A stretch of DNA of 64,000 nt, taken from Bacillus_BA fengqiuensis (GTDB taxonomy: Bacteria > Bacillota > Bacilli > Bacillales > Bacillaceae_H). The translations under genes and the position numbers were made by a program. The stretch lies in NCBI GenBank assembly GCA_030813035.1, contig JAUSTV010000002.1. The stretch is one strand, 5' to 3'. How positions within the stretch are numbered: position 1 is the stretch's first letter; every line of letters starts with the position of its first letter. The notes below the pieces were generated by a model that ran no database searches, was not told where the DNA came from, and saw only the letters and a list, made by a program, of their open reading frames with translations. Positions 26,464 to 34,998 of the stretch are shown here, in pieces.

Positions 26464-26865
26464 GCATACAGGTGCCTGTCGCTACTCGAAATATGTCGAA
26501 TATATGCTTCTTGGGGAGGGAAGGTCTTGGGAGAGAAATTTTTGCGGTTGAGGACTTCGATGTCTATTGAAAGAACTAACTGGCCCGTGGAATATGGGTG
26601 TACATAAAAAGACGTTCCTTACTTTTAAGAATTCGGGGTCAGTCCCCGCTCCGTTAATGTTTTAAAGTTAAGCGGGAAAAAGAAGGAGAGCAGATTGTGT
26701 AAAAGGCAATCTGCTCTCCTTTTGTCTTTGCAAGATGTTAAAAGATTTTTATGTTCAGATAAAACTCTCTTTTTTATCTGTTTACTAAAAGGGGAGTGTA
26801 TCCATTTGTCGGCTTACCTTGTTTATTTTAAACGGTTCCATACATTTTTCGAAAAGCGTTTTTGA
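26464..26865. other. Intergenic boundary between the secretion locus and the catabolic island
   Basis: No gene is seen in 402 bases. The region contains the strong terminator at 26684-26726 and short GC-rich inverted pieces (CGGGGTCAGTCCCCG near 26635), which look like degenerate repeat remnants. It marks the left edge of the aromatic island. Confidence 0.45.
26684..26726. terminator. Strong bidirectional terminator
   Basis: AGGAGAGCAGATTG (26684-26697) pairs perfectly with CAATCTGCTCTCCT (26707-26720), with T-rich sequence after it on both strands. It separates the convergent TcaA-like and MFS genes. Confidence 0.85.
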
Positions 26866-28155
26866 TTATGCGTTTACCTTTTGTGCAGGCAGGGGAGTTA
26901 AGTGAAGCTCAGTCGATTCTTTCTTGATCGTGAATACATAAGCACCTAAACCTAAAATGGCCGCAAAAATCAACATGGCGATGGAGGTACTGAAGTCCCC
27001 GCCGGATAAGTCGCGAAGCCAGCCCATGATGTAGCTTGAAAAGCCGCCCATAATGTTGGTGAATCCCATCAAGCCTGCTGCACGCCCTGCTGTTTCCGGT
27101 GTGGAGTATTTGATGATGAGCATATTGCTCAGATGGAATACACCGCCTTGACAGCCCATCGCAAGTCCCATGCAAATCCCTGCTGCAATTGGGTTTGGTG
27201 CAAACACCGCTACTGTCAAAAGCACGGCCGTCATGGCAAATAAAATCGTCGCCATTAAGCTTGGACGTCTCGTTTTGTCCGCCAGAATGCCGCATGTCAC
27301 AACGAATCCAAGTGCAAATAACCAGGAGAGGGACGTGATGCTTGTCATGCCTTCCCGTTCAAAGCCTTTTGCCTCCATCAAATACGTTGGCAGCCAAATG
27401 CTGATTCCAAAGAAAAGGAACGAACAGACGAGCATGCCGAACCAAACAATCCAGAAACGGTAATCTTGCGCAAAGCTTTTATTCTCCGATGGTTTTGCTT
27501 CTTTTTCTTCATCATCCGCCTGGCGGATAAAAGCCAGTTCTTCTTGACTCACTCCAGGGTGTTCTTCCGGTGTATTTCTTGTCAGGAAGATGAACATCGG
27601 GATGTTGATCAATAAGTTGAATGCCGCAAGCATAAAGAAGGCTGCCTGCCAGTGGAGGGATGAAATGACGAGCACCAATACAATGGCACCAATTGCTGGA
27701 CCCAAATAGTTTCCTGTGAGCCATGATGCTTGGGCCCGTCCTAATTCACGTCTGTTAAACCAGGCAGAAATGAATTTCCCGGAGACCGGAATCATCATCC
27801 CTTCACCAAAACCGAGAATGATCCGGCTGACTAAAAACGTTTCATAGGAAGTAGCGAGACCTGATGAAATCATGGTCAGCGTCCAAACGCATAATCCGGC
27901 GATGGCCGTTTTACGAGCTCCCAGCTTGTCGATGATAAAGCCCCAAAACAGATTGGAAACCCCATAAGCGATGGTAAATACAAATGACAGAAGACCGATT
28001 TTCGCATTTTTGTCTTCACCTGTTATACCGAGCGCATTCAAAAATTCTGGATCTGTTTGAATGACGGAGATGCCAACCTTATCGATTTGTCCGAAGAACC
28101 AAAAGAAAAAAATCGGTACAGCGATATACAACCATCTTTTTTGCCTATGCAGCAT
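26866..28155 (-). CDS. MFS transporter of the anion:cation symporter type
   Basis: A 429-residue protein with about 12 membrane helices. The central motif SRIILGFGEGMMIPVSGKFISAWFNRRELGRA is characteristic of the ACS family, which imports organic anions such as aromatic or sugar acids. It is transcribed away from the alpha/beta hydrolase gene, and its upstream region carries a GTTTT-N6-AAAAC palindrome. It is therefore the likely importer of the compound degraded by the island. The start ATG has a gggagagg site. Substrate assignment is by context only. Confidence 0.85.
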   Translation of the reverse strand: MLHRQKRWLYIAVPIFFFWFFGQIDKVGISVIQTDPEFLNALGITGEDKNAKIGLLSFVFTIAYGVSNLFWGFIIDKLGARKTAIAGLCVWTLTMISSGLATSYETFLVSRIILGFGEGMMIPVSGKFISAWFNRRELGRAQASWLTGNYLGPAIGAIVLVLVISSLHWQAAFFMLAAFNLLINIPMFIFLTRNTPEEHPGVSQEELAFIRQADDEEKEAKPSENKSFAQDYRFWIVWFGMLVCSFLFFGISIWLPTYLMEAKGFEREGMTSITSLSWLFALGFVVTCGILADKTRRPSLMATILFAMTAVLLTVAVFAPNPIAAGICMGLAMGCQGGVFHLSNMLIIKYSTPETAGRAAGLMGFTNIMGGFSSYIMGWLRDLSGGDFSTSIAMLIFAAILGLGAYVFTIKKESTELHLTPLPAQKVNA

Positions 28156-28327
28156 GCTATCCTCTCCCTTTTAAATTATTAATTAAACCGCTTACATTTC
28201 AAGTTACGAGTGTATGAATCTACGTTTTGCCTATCTGCCATCAGCATTCCTATGAAGCACGAATGTCGCCTTTAAACGAATCCTGCCGTACATCACCCCT
28301 TTAAATTAATAGAATCATTTCATTTTT

Positions 28328-28343
28328 GTTTTACATACAAAAC
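28328..28343. promoter_or_regulatory. Candidate IclR operator 1 (MFS promoter)
   Basis: GTTTT-ACATAC-AAAAC lies in the leader of the minus-strand MFS gene. It has the same arms and spacing as the sites at 28657, 30714 and 30805. A possible minus-strand promoter lies upstream: TTGACA (28406-28401), 17 bases, TATCGT (28383-28378). Confidence 0.6.
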
Positions 28344-28610
28344 AAAGTTTCTATATTTTGCACTAAAAGCTCTTTTTACGATAAAAGATTTAGAATTGTT
28401 TGTCAATTATATTTTTTGTCATTTTCAAATAAAAAGTTTTCAATCCGCGAGCATTCTTAAAAAGAGCAGTCGCCTCATTATGCCATAAAAACGTGAGAAG
28501 GTAGGCGTTTTTTATGATTTTTCAAGTGGAAAATAAAGGGATGACCATAAAGTGGAAAAACAGCCCCGTTTCATAAATGGGCTATCTTAAACGGTACGTT
28601 CTTGATTGTA

Positions 28611-28639
28611 TTGACATCAAATTCAGAAAAATCTATAAT
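28611..28639 (+). promoter_or_regulatory. Consensus sigA promoter of the alpha/beta hydrolase gene
   Basis: TTGACA (28611-28616) and TATAAT (28634-28639) with a 17-base spacer match the consensus at all twelve positions. Such a strong promoter needs a repressor, and a palindromic operator lies 18 bases downstream. Confidence 0.85.
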
Positions 28640-28656
28640 TTATTTATCGAAACTAT

Positions 28657-28672
28657 GTTTTGTATACAAAAC
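28657..28672. promoter_or_regulatory. Candidate IclR operator 2 (perfect palindrome)
   Basis: GTTTTGTATACAAAAC is a perfect 16-base palindrome (18 with flanking T and A) just after the -10 box at 28634, in a position to block transcription. Confidence 0.7.
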
Positions 28673-28762
28673 AACAATAGGTCGTTTCATGATTGATTTA
28701 CATCATGAAGCCATGTTTTTTATGGGTATGAAAAGAAAAAATAAGATTGTGAGGTTTAAAGT

Positions 28763-29569
28763 ATGCCAGTTAGTCAATTAGCTCAACACTCCATTCATTA
28801 CCGCGAAGCTGGAGAGGGAAAAGCGCTCGTTATTTTACATGGGTTGGGAAATAACTCTCAGTCATGGGCACATCAGCTCCGTCAGCTGAAAGACCAATTC
28901 AGAGTCATTGCTTGGGACGCACCGGGATATGGTGACAGTTCCGATCCAAAAGAGGAGTTTCAACAGTTTTCCCAGTTTGCGGATGTGTTGAAAGAATTCC
29001 TGGATCGTCTTGGTCTTCAATCCGTGTATCTGCTCGGGCATTCCATGGGATCAGCTATTGCACTCGACTTTACGAGCCGTTTTCCCGAAATGGTCGATGC
29101 GCTGATTATTGCGGATGCGACACGGGGAGCAGCCGGAGTGAGCCCGGAGGAAAATGAACGCAAGCTTCAGAATCGACTGCACGCCATCAACACATTACAC
29201 CCATCCGAGCTGGCGAGAACAAGAGTGAAGGCATTGCTGTCGCCAAATGCTTCGGTTGAGGTGGTGAAAGAAGCGGAACGGATTATGTCACAGGTGCGGC
29301 CGGCCGGCTATCGCTCTGTTTCCTATTCGTTATCCAACTTAAATCAGATGGACCTTCTTTCAACGATATCCGTTCCGACACTTGTCATGTGCGGCGAGCT
29401 GGATGGGGTCACGCCGGTAAGTGAATCGAAGGTTTTTCATGAACTGATTCCACATTCCAAGCTGGCGATTGTTCCGAACACAGGGCATTTATGTTATCAA
29501 GAAGATCCCGAGACATTCAATCAATTTGTGACGGCGTTTTTACAGAAGCAGCAAGTGGGCCAAAAATGA
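28763..29569 (+). CDS. Alpha/beta hydrolase (ring-cleavage product hydrolase-like)
   Basis: A 268-residue cytoplasmic enzyme with the alpha/beta hydrolase plan: oxyanion-hole HGLGNN near residue 25, nucleophile elbow GHSMGS near residue 93, acid in CGELDGVTP and catalytic His in NTGHLCYQ. Relatives hydrolyse the carbon-carbon bond of meta-cleavage products (BphD/TodF type) or enol-lactones (PcaD type). With an extradiol dioxygenase in the same cluster, hydrolysis of the ring-fission product is the most likely task. It is read from its own consensus promoter. Confidence 0.8.
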   Translation: MPVSQLAQHSIHYREAGEGKALVILHGLGNNSQSWAHQLRQLKDQFRVIAWDAPGYGDSSDPKEEFQQFSQFADVLKEFLDRLGLQSVYLLGHSMGSAIALDFTSRFPEMVDALIIADATRGAAGVSPEENERKLQNRLHAINTLHPSELARTRVKALLSPNASVEVVKEAERIMSQVRPAGYRSVSYSLSNLNQMDLLSTISVPTLVMCGELDGVTPVSESKVFHELIPHSKLAIVPNTGHLCYQEDPETFNQFVTAFLQKQQVGQK

Positions 29570-29596
29570 AGGGTTATTCTTATTTAGAGTCAAATT

Positions 29597-29657
29597 AAAT
29601 GGGGGATGGGCAGGCTGATGAAGCGATGCTGATTAGCTTGACTTCCCCATTTTTTTA
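29597..29657 (+). terminator. Putative terminator after the hydrolase gene
   Basis: AAATGGGG near 29598 pairs with CCCCATTT near 29645, with a long loop, followed by a T-run. Confidence 0.5.
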
Positions 29658-29759
29658 TTTTACGGTAGAAACAGAATGGAATGGCAGCAACCTCTTCTTC
29701 TGCATGATTTTTGGCGGTGCGGGGAAAGTGGGAGAATAAATCGCAGGAGGAAGATGTGA

Positions 29760-30575
29760 ATGGCAAGTGAAGAGAAAGAAAAGTACAGTGCCAATTCATT
29801 AGTACGCGGGTTGGAAATCATCAAGCTTTTTAATGAAGAACAGCCGAGCTTGTCGCTTTCAGAAATAGCGAAACAGCTCGGTGTAAGCAGAACGGTTCCA
29901 TATCGTTTATTATTTACCCTTCAAAATATGGGGTATCTGTCTCAGGATGAACATACAAAGCGTTATAGTTTAACACCAAAAGTGCTGGAATTGGGTTTCA
30001 GCTATTTGAACAGCTTGAAGTTCCCGGAAATTGCCCAGCCTTATATGGAAACATTGCGTGATGAAATCGGCGCTTCTTGCCATTTGTCCATTTTGGACGG
30101 GCAGGAAGTGGTGTATGTAGGAAGTGCACCGATCAGGGGGGTATCTGCCGTCAATGTAAACATCGGTTTGAGGCTCCCGGCCCACGCGACAGCCAATGGA
30201 AAATTGCTGCTTGCTTATCAGCCAAAGGACAGATTGATGCAAATGTTTCATGTCTCCAACCTGACTCCTTATACGGATAAGACACTCACGACACCGGGGG
30301 AGTTTCAGCAGCAGCTGGAAACGATACGACAAAACGGCTATTCGATGACAAGCGGAGAATTCCATCCGGGTATCAGTTCAGTGGCAGCGCCGATTTTTGG
30401 CAGGACGGGTGAAGTGGTGGCGGCTTTGAATGTCGTCGCGACCGAATCGGCTTACCAGGAAGAGTTTATGGTTAAACTCGCCTTACCGAAATTACTGCAA
30501 TTATCTCAATTGCTTTCGAATTACATGGGCTACAGCGGCCGCATTCCAAGTGCAGTCAGTCGAACGGACATCTAA
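29760..30575 (+). CDS. IclR-family transcriptional regulator
   Basis: The 271-residue protein has an N-terminal winged helix (about residues 10-70, LSLSEIAKQLGVSRTVPYRLL as recognition region) and a C-terminal effector-binding domain with the usual LPAHATANGKLLLAY motif. IclR proteins bind palindromes near promoters and respond to small aromatic or organic acids. Placed between the two operons, it probably controls the four GTTTT-N6-AAAAC sites. Start ATG 29760 has an aggagg site. Whether it represses or activates is not shown, but operators lying just downstream of two promoters suggest repression. Confidence 0.9.
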   Translation: MASEEKEKYSANSLVRGLEIIKLFNEEQPSLSLSEIAKQLGVSRTVPYRLLFTLQNMGYLSQDEHTKRYSLTPKVLELGFSYLNSLKFPEIAQPYMETLRDEIGASCHLSILDGQEVVYVGSAPIRGVSAVNVNIGLRLPAHATANGKLLLAYQPKDRLMQMFHVSNLTPYTDKTLTTPGEFQQQLETIRQNGYSMTSGEFHPGISSVAAPIFGRTGEVVAALNVVATESAYQEEFMVKLALPKLLQLSQLLSNYMGYSGRIPSAVSRTDI

Positions 30576-30613
30576 AAAAACAGCAGTACCTATAAAAAAA
30601 TAATGGTTTTCCA

Positions 30614-30657
30614 AAAGTGTGGATTCTCGATTTTTACGGGAATCCACACTTTTTTTG
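30614..30657 (+). terminator. Terminator after the IclR gene
   Basis: AAGTGTGGATTC (30615-30626) pairs with GAATCCACACTT (30640-30651), followed by a T-run. Confidence 0.85.
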
Positions 30658-30713
30658 TCGTTTATTCAGTATTTACCCGTTTGTATGATGTTGGATGTGG
30701 ATTTTTCTAAATT

Positions 30714-30729
30714 GTTTTAAATGCAAAAC
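30714..30729. promoter_or_regulatory. Candidate IclR operator 3
   Basis: GTTTT-AAATGC-AAAAC lies about 27 bases upstream of the -35 box of the cupin promoter and 91 bases from operator 4. The pair may allow looping. Confidence 0.5.
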
Positions 30730-30755
30730 ACTATTAAATATTCTGAAAACAATCA

Positions 30756-30784
30756 TTGACATTAAAATAAATTCATCTTAGAAT
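30756..30784 (+). promoter_or_regulatory. sigA promoter of the catabolic operon
   Basis: TTGACA (30756-30761), a 17-base spacer and TAGAAT (30779-30784) form a strong promoter for the cupin-to-dehydrogenase operon. Confidence 0.8.
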
Positions 30785-30800
30785 TGGTTTATAAGTAAAA

Positions 30801-30824
30801 CATTGTTTTGTATATGAAACAATG
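30801..30824. promoter_or_regulatory. Candidate IclR operator 4
   Basis: The core GTTTTGTATATGAAAC (30805-30820) is flanked by CATT and AATG, giving 24 bases of mostly inverted symmetry just downstream of the -10 box. Confidence 0.65.
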
Positions 30825-30864
30825 TGAGTTTTAAGATTAGCCAAATAAGGGGAGGAATTTTAAA

Positions 30865-31398
30865 ATGACAAAAGAAACTTTTTCCGTTAAAGAATTTGAG
30901 AAAAAATATGTAGCTCGCTTGGAAGACCGCACACTGGATTGGAATGTGTTGAAGTTCCAGGAGGAAATCGATCCGGCTTATAAACGTGCACAAATGCGTT
31001 ATATCGGACGCGGTGCTACTGCGAATAATGATTCAAATGTCATCACAGCGGAGCATTTTACATTAAGTACGATGGTGCTTCCTCCAGGATGCATCGGACC
31101 ATTGCATCTTCACGATGATGTAGAAGAAGTGTTTTTCATTCTTGAGGGGGAAGTGACAGCGTTAATTCAAGAAGACAGCCACAGTGAAGTACATGAAATT
31201 AAGCTGAAAGCAAGAGATTGCATCAGCAGCCCTCCGGGAGTGTACCGCGGCATTAGAAATGACGGAAAAGAAGAAGCGCGCATGCTCGTAATGCTTGGAG
31301 CGGTGAAGCCGAACTTGCCGACATATCCAGAAGGAAGCGCTCTTGAAGAATTGCGTAAGCAACGCGCCAAAGAAAGAGAAGCCATCATCAAAGGATAA
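30865..31398 (+). CDS. Cupin-domain protein
   Basis: A 177-residue protein with a single cupin barrel. The first cupin motif is visible as HLHDDVEEVFFILEGE (about residues 81-96), offering His and Glu metal ligands; the second motif region reads SSPPGVYRGIRN. Such proteins act as small dioxygenases, decarboxylases or isomerases in aromatic pathways. It is the first gene of the operon behind the regulated promoter. Its exact reaction is unknown. A strong hairpin in the 123-base gap before the next gene may tune expression. Confidence 0.78.
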   Translation: MTKETFSVKEFEKKYVARLEDRTLDWNVLKFQEEIDPAYKRAQMRYIGRGATANNDSNVITAEHFTLSTMVLPPGCIGPLHLHDDVEEVFFILEGEVTALIQEDSHSEVHEIKLKARDCISSPPGVYRGIRNDGKEEARMLVMLGAVKPNLPTYPEGSALEELRKQRAKEREAIIKG

Positions 31399-31408
31399 CC
31401 AATCGAAT

Positions 31409-31453
31409 AACTGGGAGGCAGCTGTTTAGTGAAAAGAAGGCAGCCTCCCAGTT
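31409..31453 (+). promoter_or_regulatory. Intercistronic hairpin
   Basis: AACTGGGAGGC (31409-31419) pairs perfectly with GCCTCCCAGTT (31443-31453). No real T-run follows, so it may be a partial terminator or an mRNA stability element between the cupin and dioxygenase genes. Confidence 0.5.
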
Positions 31454-31521
31454 TGATAAAATCATCGGATGAAAGCGTTATCTCAAGAGTGAGGTAACAA
31501 TTGAATGGGAGGGATAGAAAG

Positions 31522-32442
31522 ATGATTGGCATTACTCATTTACGTCATATTAGTTTGATCACCCCAAAATTTGATGAGCAAGCCGAATTTTATGAGAAGG
31601 TTTGGGGGCTGGATCGAGTGGATGCACCTGAAGAAGATACCGCCTATTTTCGCGGGGCTGGACCGGAACATCATATTCTAAGTCTTCATAAAGGGGAAAA
31701 GCGCGGTTTGCACCATATCTCATTCGGAATGGTCGATAAGCATGCAGTGGATCGGGCCGCTGACATATTGGAATCAAAGGGCGTGCGCATTATCCAGCAG
31801 CCAGGTTATTTGGACGAAGCGGGAGCCGGGTATGGACTTCGGTTTGTGGACCCGGAAAATCGCGTGATCGAGCTTTCGGCTTGGGTGGAGGTTCATACGT
31901 CGATTTGGAACAAGAAAAACGTCGATCCCGTGAAATTGAATCATGTGGTCATGAACACAAAAGACTTGGATATGATTGTCGAGTTTTATACTGATGTATT
32001 GGGCTTTAAAGTGACGGATTGGAGCGAACACCAAATGGCGTTTTTAAGGTGTAACCGGAAGCATCACTCGATCGCCTTCAACCAGGATCAACATGCCTCC
32101 GTTAACCATATTGCCTACGAAGTGGATTCAGTCGATGAACTGATGCGCGGCATTGGCAATGTTCGAAAAGCAGGATTGCAGGAGCTGTGGGGACCGGGAC
32201 GCCACGGACCGGGAAACAATATTTTCTGTTACTTCCAAGACCTCGGAGGCTTTGTCATGGAGTATACATGCTATCTCGAAACAATCGAGGATGAGGCCGA
32301 GTGGAGAGCGCGTGTATGGAAACGGGTGCCACATTTAATGGATCAATGGGGAATTGCAGGACCGCCGAAGCCTGAAGCCCGTAAAGCGATGGGCGGAGAT
32401 GCGGATCCGGGCTGGGTAAGTGAAGCGGTTGACGTTCGGTAA
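31522..32442 (+). CDS. Extradiol ring-cleavage dioxygenase (VOC superfamily)
   Basis: A 306-residue type I extradiol dioxygenase with two VOC modules (about 5-120 and 137-255). The Fe(II) ligands of the second module are visible: H141 (LNHVV), H196 (VNHIAYE) and E247 (FVMEYTC). Relatives open catechols next to the diol with O2, in the manner of BphC or catechol 2,3-dioxygenase. It should act on the product of the dihydrodiol dehydrogenase encoded at 39178. ATG 31522 is supported by gggaggga seven bases upstream; a TTG at 31501 is in frame without a site. Confidence 0.85.
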   Translation: MIGITHLRHISLITPKFDEQAEFYEKVWGLDRVDAPEEDTAYFRGAGPEHHILSLHKGEKRGLHHISFGMVDKHAVDRAADILESKGVRIIQQPGYLDEAGAGYGLRFVDPENRVIELSAWVEVHTSIWNKKNVDPVKLNHVVMNTKDLDMIVEFYTDVLGFKVTDWSEHQMAFLRCNRKHHSIAFNQDQHASVNHIAYEVDSVDELMRGIGNVRKAGLQELWGPGRHGPGNNIFCYFQDLGGFVMEYTCYLETIEDEAEWRARVWKRVPHLMDQWGIAGPPKPEARKAMGGDADPGWVSEAVDVR

Positions 32443-32476
32443 GGTATGAAAATAAAAATTGAAAAGGGGTGACGAG

Positions 32477-33268
32477 ATGGATTTAGGGTTGAAAGGAAAA
32501 GTGGCAGTCATTATGGGAGGCACATCGGGTGTCGGCTTGAAAACTGCCGAAATGTTTCTAAACGAAGGTGCAAAAGTAGCAATCTGCGGCAGAAGCGAAG
32601 AGCGCATGGAAAAGGCCCGACAGCAATTGCTTTCATTCGGGGAGAAGGAAGACATTTTTGCTTCCACTTGTGACGTGACATCAAAGTCGGATGTGGATTC
32701 CTTCATTAACGGGGCAGCCGAAACGTTCGGCGGGATCGATATATTGGTGAATGCTGCGGGGCAGAGCGTGATGGGGTACTTTTTTGACATTACGGATGAA
32801 CAGTGGCAGGAGCAAATCCAGCTTAAGTACTTTGCGATTATTTATGCGGTTCGGGCGGTTCACCCGCATCTTGTGAAAAGAGGCGGCGGACGAATCATCA
32901 ACATTAATGCGACGCTCGCGAAAGAGCCTGAGCGTCACATGGTCGCGACAGCTGCTACACGGGCCGGTCTGTTGAATTTAAGCAAAACGTTGTCGCAAGA
33001 ATTGGCCCCAGACAATATTTTAGTGAATTCCGTCAGCCTCGGGCTGATTCGGACGGATCAATGGGAGCGCAGAAGATTGAAAAATGCGCCTGATATGGAC
33101 CCGGACGAATATTATGGAGACCTTGCGAAAAAGCGGAACATTCCGCTCGGCCGTGTTGGGGAAGCGGAAGAAGTCGCGAGCGTCATTGTCTTTCTTGCTT
33201 CAGACAAAGCGAGTTATGTCGCGGGCTCGACGATTGAAACGGCAGGAGCGATTGGTAAAGCACTTTAA
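32477..33268 (+). CDS. SDR-family protein without the canonical catalytic Tyr-Lys
   Basis: The 263-residue protein has the SDR nucleotide-binding motif (GGTSGVG, near residue 13) and the NAAG-like motif (VNAAGQS), but at the active site the usual YxxxK is replaced: the segment reads MVATAATRAGLLNLSKTL. Binding of NAD(P) is likely, while classical dehydrogenase chemistry is doubtful. ATG 32477 is chosen over TTG 32459 because aaggggtga fits it. It lies between the ring-cleavage and ThDP enzymes of the operon. Confidence 0.78.
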   Translation: MDLGLKGKVAVIMGGTSGVGLKTAEMFLNEGAKVAICGRSEERMEKARQQLLSFGEKEDIFASTCDVTSKSDVDSFINGAAETFGGIDILVNAAGQSVMGYFFDITDEQWQEQIQLKYFAIIYAVRAVHPHLVKRGGGRIININATLAKEPERHMVATAATRAGLLNLSKTLSQELAPDNILVNSVSLGLIRTDQWERRRLKNAPDMDPDEYYGDLAKKRNIPLGRVGEAEEVASVIVFLASDKASYVAGSTIETAGAIGKAL

Positions 33269-33296
33269 TTCTATTATGTAAAGGTAGGGTATCATA

Positions 33297-34985
33297 ATGA
33301 AAACATATGAAGAAATGGAGTTTACTACCGCCGATGCGGTTGTAAAAGAGCTAGTTCGAGCGGGTGTTGAAACCGCTTTTGGTATTGTCAGTATTCATAA
33401 TATGCCTATCTATGATGCCATTCTTAGAGAGGGAAGCATTAAACTTATCTGTTCGCGCGGAGAGAGCGGTGCCGTCAATATGGCGGACGGTTATGCGCGT
33501 GCGACGGGAAAATTGGGTGTCGTCATTACGAGTACGGGAACAGGAGCGGGAAATGCGGCCGGTTCATTAGTAGAAGCATGGGCTGCCGGTGTTCCCCTTC
33601 TTCATCTGACCGGCGAAGTCGCCTCTCCATATCTCGGAACGGGTCGCGGATACATACATGAATGCAAAGACCAGCTTTCGATGATGAGCGGTGCCTGTAA
33701 AAATGCCGTTCGCCTTAGAAAGCCTGAACAAACGGCCGCTGTCGTAAGAAAGGCGATTCAAGAAGCGTTAACGGCACCGACAGGACCGGTATCGCTGGAA
33801 ATTCCGATCGATTTTCAATCAGCGATCATTGAAGACCTTTCACTTGAGGGAATGCAGCCTGCAGTATCTGGACCATCAGCAGCAGACTTTATCCCTGAAC
33901 AAGCGGTAACAAAAATGGCGGAAGCGCGCCGTCCGGTTATTTGGGCAGGAGGCGGTGTCATCACGGCCAATGCTTCCCGAGAGCTGCAAAAGTTGGCAGA
34001 GCTGCTTGGCGCGGCCGTCATGACAAGTCAATCAGGAAAAGGGTCGATTCCCGAAGACCACGACCAATGCATCGGACATTTTGCCGCTTATGAATCGACA
34101 AAAGAATTTTTGAGAAAAGCAGATTTATTGATTAGTGTGGGGGTCCGTTTTAGAGGGAATGAAACGTCCAACTGGAAGGTGCCGGTGCCCCAGGAGCATA
34201 TTGCAATCGATGCGGATTGGCAGGCTATCAACCGTAACTATCAAGCGACATTCGGCTTAGTCGGCGATGCGAAAGAGATGCTGGCGGCCCTTGTTCAAAA
34301 GCTAGAAGAAAAATCTGTATCACCAGCACCTAATTATATAGAAGAAACTCGTTCGCTTCGCAACGAAGTGCGCGCCCAACTCCGTGCAACACTTGGTCCG
34401 TATGAGCAATTTGTCGATGGCATGAGAGACATTTTGCCGCGCGATACCATTTTGGTTCGCGATGTCACGGTACAGGCCAATGTTTGGGGAAGTCGTTTAT
34501 TCGAAATTTATGAACCGAGAACATCCATCCATGCATCAGGCGGCGGAATCGGTCAAGGTCTACCGACGGCCATTGGTGCACAAGTGGGCTGTCCGGATCA
34601 AACGGTCGTATTGATGGCGGGAGACGGCGGGTTTATGGTCAACGTCGGCGAAATGGTGACGGCAGCGGAAGAAAATTTACCGATCATCATTGTCTTGTTT
34701 GATGACTCAGGTTACGGGGTTCTTCGCAATATTCAAGACGCTGCATATGGACGCCAAGTAGCGGTCGATTTATTGAGTCCGGATTTTGTCAAGTTGGCGG
34801 AATCCATGCATTATGAAGCTGTACGAATCGGTTCTGGAGATGAATTTGTCAGCGAATTGAAAAAAGCGAAGGAAAGACGCAAACCGTCCATGATCGTCGT
34901 CGATATGGATGCGGTCGGGCCAATGGCCAAACCGTTCGGCGGACCTCCAGGGGCAGCGGAAGCATTTAAACCGAAAAAATTATAA
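33297..34985 (+). CDS. Thiamine-diphosphate-dependent enzyme (acetolactate synthase/benzoylformate decarboxylase type)
   Basis: A 562-residue enzyme with the three-domain POX plan. The catalytic Glu is E56 (RGESGAV), and the cofactor motif starts at G442-D-G444 (AGDGGF) and ends in LFDDSGYG, where the usual Asn pair is replaced by Asp-Asp. Such enzymes decarboxylate or ligate 2-oxo acids. An aldehyde dehydrogenase gene follows 13 bases later, so a likely pair is 2-oxo acid to aldehyde to acid. True acetolactate synthase is less likely because no small subunit is nearby. Confidence 0.83.
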   Translation: MKTYEEMEFTTADAVVKELVRAGVETAFGIVSIHNMPIYDAILREGSIKLICSRGESGAVNMADGYARATGKLGVVITSTGTGAGNAAGSLVEAWAAGVPLLHLTGEVASPYLGTGRGYIHECKDQLSMMSGACKNAVRLRKPEQTAAVVRKAIQEALTAPTGPVSLEIPIDFQSAIIEDLSLEGMQPAVSGPSAADFIPEQAVTKMAEARRPVIWAGGGVITANASRELQKLAELLGAAVMTSQSGKGSIPEDHDQCIGHFAAYESTKEFLRKADLLISVGVRFRGNETSNWKVPVPQEHIAIDADWQAINRNYQATFGLVGDAKEMLAALVQKLEEKSVSPAPNYIEETRSLRNEVRAQLRATLGPYEQFVDGMRDILPRDTILVRDVTVQANVWGSRLFEIYEPRTSIHASGGGIGQGLPTAIGAQVGCPDQTVVLMAGDGGFMVNVGEMVTAAEENLPIIIVLFDDSGYGVLRNIQDAAYGRQVAVDLLSPDFVKLAESMHYEAVRIGSGDEFVSELKKAKERRKPSMIVVDMDAVGPMAKPFGGPPGAAEAFKPKKL

Positions 34986-34998
34986 AGGAGGATGGAAC

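Noticed and set aside
26464..26683. Possible mobile element at the left island boundary
   Set aside because: Only short degenerate inverted pieces are seen; there is no transposase, terminal repeat pair or target duplication that I can support.
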